10,218 nt of DNA from Candidatus Avipropionibacterium avicola (GTDB lineage Bacteria > Actinomycetota > Actinomycetes > Propionibacteriales > Propionibacteriaceae). Shown here one piece after another: positions 8,448-10,218 of the stretch. Both the position numbers and the translations under genes were made by a program. The DNA lies in NCBI GenBank assembly GCA_018715445.1, contig DVLP01000223.1, positions 1-10,218 of the forward strand. The letters run 5' to 3'. Under the pieces are notes generated by a model, which was not told the DNA's origin, did no database searches, and saw nothing but the letters and a program-made list of their open reading frames with translations. The first letter of the stretch is position 1. Every line of letters begins with the position of its first letter.

Positions 8448-8496
8448 TGGATCCAGTGCCCGTGACGGGCCCCATGTCACCGATGGAGAGGTGCCC
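8448..8496 (+). other. moaE-moeA spacer with small hairpin and bridging micro-ORF
   Basis: This 49-base spacer is the largest gap in the window. It contains the perfect palindrome GCCCG-TGA-CGGGC (8458-8470), a 5-bp stem with a 3-base loop and no following T-run, so it is not a convincing terminator. A 17-codon reading frame starts at ATG 8447, overlapping the moaE stop as TGATG. It ends at TGA 8498-8500, overlapping the moeA ATG as ATGA. It has no Shine-Dalgarno sequence of its own and may be fortuitous. Confidence 0.3.
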
Positions 8497-9723
8497 ATGA
8501 TCGAGGTCGAGGAACACCTCGCGGCTGTGGTGGCCCTGGCCACCCCCGTCCCCGCCGAGGAGATCCCGATCAGCGCAGCCGGTGGCCGGGTGCTCGCCGA
8601 GGACCTGGTGGCCCGGTTGGCGGTCCCACCGTTCGACAACTCCGCGATGGACGGCTTCGCCGTCCGCGCGGCCGACCTCAGCCTGATGTCCCCCGAGCCT
8701 GTCGAGGGGATCGAGCTCGAGGTCGTCGGCGACATCCCTGCCGGGGCAGCGGAACTGCCGCCGGTCGGACCGGGCCAGGCCGTACGGATCATGACCGGGG
8801 CCCCGTTGCCTGCCGGTGCCGATGCGGTGGTCCCGGTGGAGGCGACCGACCAACCGCTGGGGGACGTGCCCCTGCCGGCCACGGTCAGGGTCATCGAACC
8901 GGTGAGCGCTGGCCGCCACATCCGCCGGGCGGGTGAGGACGTCGCTCCGGGCGATCCGGTGCTGTCGGCCGGGCAGGTCATGACTCCCGCCGCGGTGTCG
9001 GCGGCGATCTCGGTCGGGCACGGCTCGGTCCTGGTACGGCGTCGCCCACGGGTCGCGGTGCTGTCGACCGGCACCGAACTCGTCGCACCCGGGACGAGCC
9101 CGGGCATCGGCCAGATCCCCGACTCGAACTCGGCGTTGCTGGCCGGCCTGGCCGAGCGGTTCGGTGCCGAGGTGGTGCTCGCCCGTGCGGTCAGCGACGA
9201 GCCGGACGAGTTCCGCCGAGCGCTGGTCGAGGCCGGCGGCGCCGATGCGGTGGTGACCTCGGGCGGGGTCTCGGTGGGGGCCTTCGAGGTCGTCCGTCAG
9301 GTGACCGAGGGGCAGGTCGACTTCGTCACAGTGGCCATGCAGCCGGGCAAGCCCCAGGGGCGAGGGATGGTCCGGGTCGGTGACGGTCGACAGGTCCCGA
9401 TGCTTGCCCTGCCGGGCAATCCGGTCAGCGTCTTCGTCTCGGCCTGGGTGTTCCTGCGTCCGTTGGTGGCCCGGCTCGCCGGGACCGATGCGCCGTGGCG
9501 TTCGCTGCGGGTGGCGGTCGCCCAGGGGTGGCGCACCCCGCCCGGGCGACGCCAGTACGCCCCGGTGGTGTTCGAGTCCGGTGCGGTCCGCTCGACCCAT
9601 CGGCTCGGGTCGGGTTCACACCTGGTGGCGTCCCTGCCGGCGGCCCAGGGGCTGGCTGTCGTGCCCGCCGAGGTCGACGAGGTCGCCGCCGGTGACGAGC
9701 TCGAGGTGTTCCTGATTGACTGA
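8497..9723 (+). CDS. moeA: Molybdopterin molybdenumtransferase MoeA
   Basis: Inserts molybdate into adenylylated molybdopterin to give Mo-molybdopterin, the last common step before nucleotide attachment. The length of 408 aa matches E. coli MoeA (411). Motifs in order are PPFDNSAMDGFAV (44-56), GDIPAGA then RIMTGAPLPAGADAVVPVE (78-115), RHIRRAGEDV (140-149), the MoCF-binding domain with RVAVLSTGTELV (185-196) and IPDSNSALL (207-215), TSGGVSVGAFEVV (254-266), MQPGKPQGRGM (281-291), and ALPGNPVSVFVSA (304-316). The C-terminal beta-barrel domain IV ends the protein. In SVGAFEVV a Glu takes the place where E. coli has Asp; this is conservative and, from memory, common in actinobacteria. The ATG has GGAGAGG at 8484-8490, six bases upstream. 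A GTG at 8491 in frame lacks suitable spacing. MogA/MoaB, its partner activity, is not in the window. Confidence 0.96.
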   Translation: MIEVEEHLAAVVALATPVPAEEIPISAAGGRVLAEDLVARLAVPPFDNSAMDGFAVRAADLSLMSPEPVEGIELEVVGDIPAGAAELPPVGPGQAVRIMTGAPLPAGADAVVPVEATDQPLGDVPLPATVRVIEPVSAGRHIRRAGEDVAPGDPVLSAGQVMTPAAVSAAISVGHGSVLVRRRPRVAVLSTGTELVAPGTSPGIGQIPDSNSALLAGLAERFGAEVVLARAVSDEPDEFRRALVEAGGADAVVTSGGVSVGAFEVVRQVTEGQVDFVTVAMQPGKPQGRGMVRVGDGRQVPMLALPGNPVSVFVSAWVFLRPLVARLAGTDAPWRSLRVAVAQGWRTPPGRRQYAPVVFESGAVRSTHRLGSGSHLVASLPAAQGLAVVPAEVDEVAAGDELEVFLID

Positions 9724-10192
9724 GGGCATGAGGTTCACCCATCTCGACGCGTCCGGCCAGGCCCGGATGGTCGATGTCACCGCCAAGGTGCCGTCCACCC
9801 GTACGGCCGGTGCCGAGGCCTTCGTCTCCTGCTCGTCCGAGGTGGTGGCGGCGCTGCGCGACGGGACCGTCCCCAAGGGCGATGTCCTTGCCGTGGCACG
9901 GATCTCGGGGATCTCGGCGGCAAAGAAGGTGCCCGAGCTGTTGCCGCTGGCCCACGTCATCGGAGTGCACGCCGTCACGCTCGACCTGGAGATCGTCGAC
10001 GACGGCGTGGCCATCACCGCCGAGGTCGGTGCCCATGACCGGACCGGGGTGGAGATGGAGGCGCTGACCGCGGTCACCGTCGCCGCACTCTCGGTGGTCG
10101 ACATGGTCAAGGGGGTCGACCGCTCGGCCGAGATCGTCCACGCCCGGATCACCCACAAGTCCGGCGGTCGCAGCGGCTCCTGGACCCGCTGA
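9716..10192 (+). CDS. moaC: Cyclic pyranopterin monophosphate synthase MoaC
   Basis: Converts the 3',8-cyclo-GTP product of MoaA to cyclic pyranopterin monophosphate, the first committed pterin intermediate of the cofactor. The 158 aa protein (E. coli is 161) shows THLDASGQARMVDV (8-21), KGDVLAVARISGI (54-66, K54 equivalent to E. coli K51), H80, DRTGVEMEALTAVTVAAL (108-125), and VVDMVKGVD with D129/K132. The usual L-C-H-P around the conserved histidine reads L-A-H-V (78-81). TTG at 9716 is preferred. It gives an MTE-like start, overlaps moeA by 8 bases, and has GAGGTG (9703-9708) at suitable distance. The ATG at 9728 (154 aa) has only GAGGG one base away, too close to work. The product call is secure; the start is moderately sure. 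Confidence 0.94.
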   Translation: MTEGMRFTHLDASGQARMVDVTAKVPSTRTAGAEAFVSCSSEVVAALRDGTVPKGDVLAVARISGISAAKKVPELLPLAHVIGVHAVTLDLEIVDDGVAITAEVGAHDRTGVEMEALTAVTVAALSVVDMVKGVDRSAEIVHARITHKSGGRSGSWTR

Positions 10193-10218
10193 CCCGCCCC
10201 CCGAGCCCGTCGTGGGGC
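10191..10218 (+). terminator. Possible terminator hairpin cut by window end
   Basis: Directly after the moaC stop, GCCCC (10196-10200) pairs with GGGGC (10214-10218) across a 13-base loop. The left arm continues outward as GACCC (10191-10195, overlapping the stop), so the stem would lengthen if the unseen bases continue GGGTC. The end of the operon is plausible here, but the right arm and any T-run are outside the window. Confidence 0.35.

Noticed and set aside
8458..8470. GCCCG-TGA-CGGGC hairpin as a terminator between moaE and moeA
   Set aside because: The stem is only 5 bp and no T-run follows. The next gene belongs to the same pathway 27 bases on, so termination here is unlikely.
7983..9600. 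Antisense open frames opposite moaE and moeA
   Set aside because: The sense strand is fully explained by MoaE and MoeA with conserved motifs. The antisense products are Arg/Gly/Ser-rich compositional shadows.
1..10218. A novel or undescribed system, mobile element, CRISPR array, tRNA or rRNA
   Set aside because: About 99% of the window is accounted for by eight recognisable genes on one strand. No direct-repeat array, transposase, integrase, tRNA-like cloverleaf or unassigned gene was seen.

Overview
The window is one tightly packed, plus-strand gene run from a high-G+C Gram-positive bacterium, almost certainly an actinobacterium. Evidence for this is the strongly G/C-biased third codon position, the GTG and TTG starts, AGGAGG-type ribosome binding sites, and protein sequences that read like actinobacterial Nar subunits. 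Propionibacteriaceae or a related family is a reasonable guess, but it is an inference. The layout is narG (5' end cut by the window), narH, narJ, narI, narK, moaE, moeA, moaC.

Positions 1-6568 encode the membrane-bound respiratory nitrate reductase. NarG is the Mo-bisPGD catalytic subunit with its FS0 cluster, NarH carries four Fe-S clusters, NarJ is the dedicated assembly chaperone, and NarI is the di-heme b quinol-oxidising membrane anchor. The key ligands of all three catalytic subunits are visible. Positions 6595-7986 encode a NarK-type major facilitator transporter that brings nitrate to the cytoplasmic active site and/or exports nitrite.

Positions 7995-10192 encode three molybdenum-cofactor enzymes: MoaC (cyclic pyranopterin monophosphate synthase), MoaE (large subunit of molybdopterin synthase) and MoeA (molybdate insertion). 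The genes that would complete the pathway (moaA, moaD, mogA/moaB, mobA) are not in the window.

Genes are joined by stop/start overlaps (TGATG at narG/narH, ATGA at narH/narJ, a probable 8-bp overlap at moeA/moaC) or by short gaps: 1 bp, 26 bp, 8 bp and 49 bp. No promoter is visible inside the run. The simplest reading is one transcript that co-produces the nitrate reductase, its substrate transporter and part of its cofactor supply. A partial inverted repeat at the right edge may be the start of a terminator.

I found no RNA gene, mobile element, CRISPR array or unknown system. The window is a well-understood anaerobic respiration locus. The points worth a second look are small: a MoaC active-site-region variant, a TTG start for moaC, a micro-ORF bridging moaE and moeA, a stem-loop at the narI/narK junction, and the unusual set of cofactor genes.
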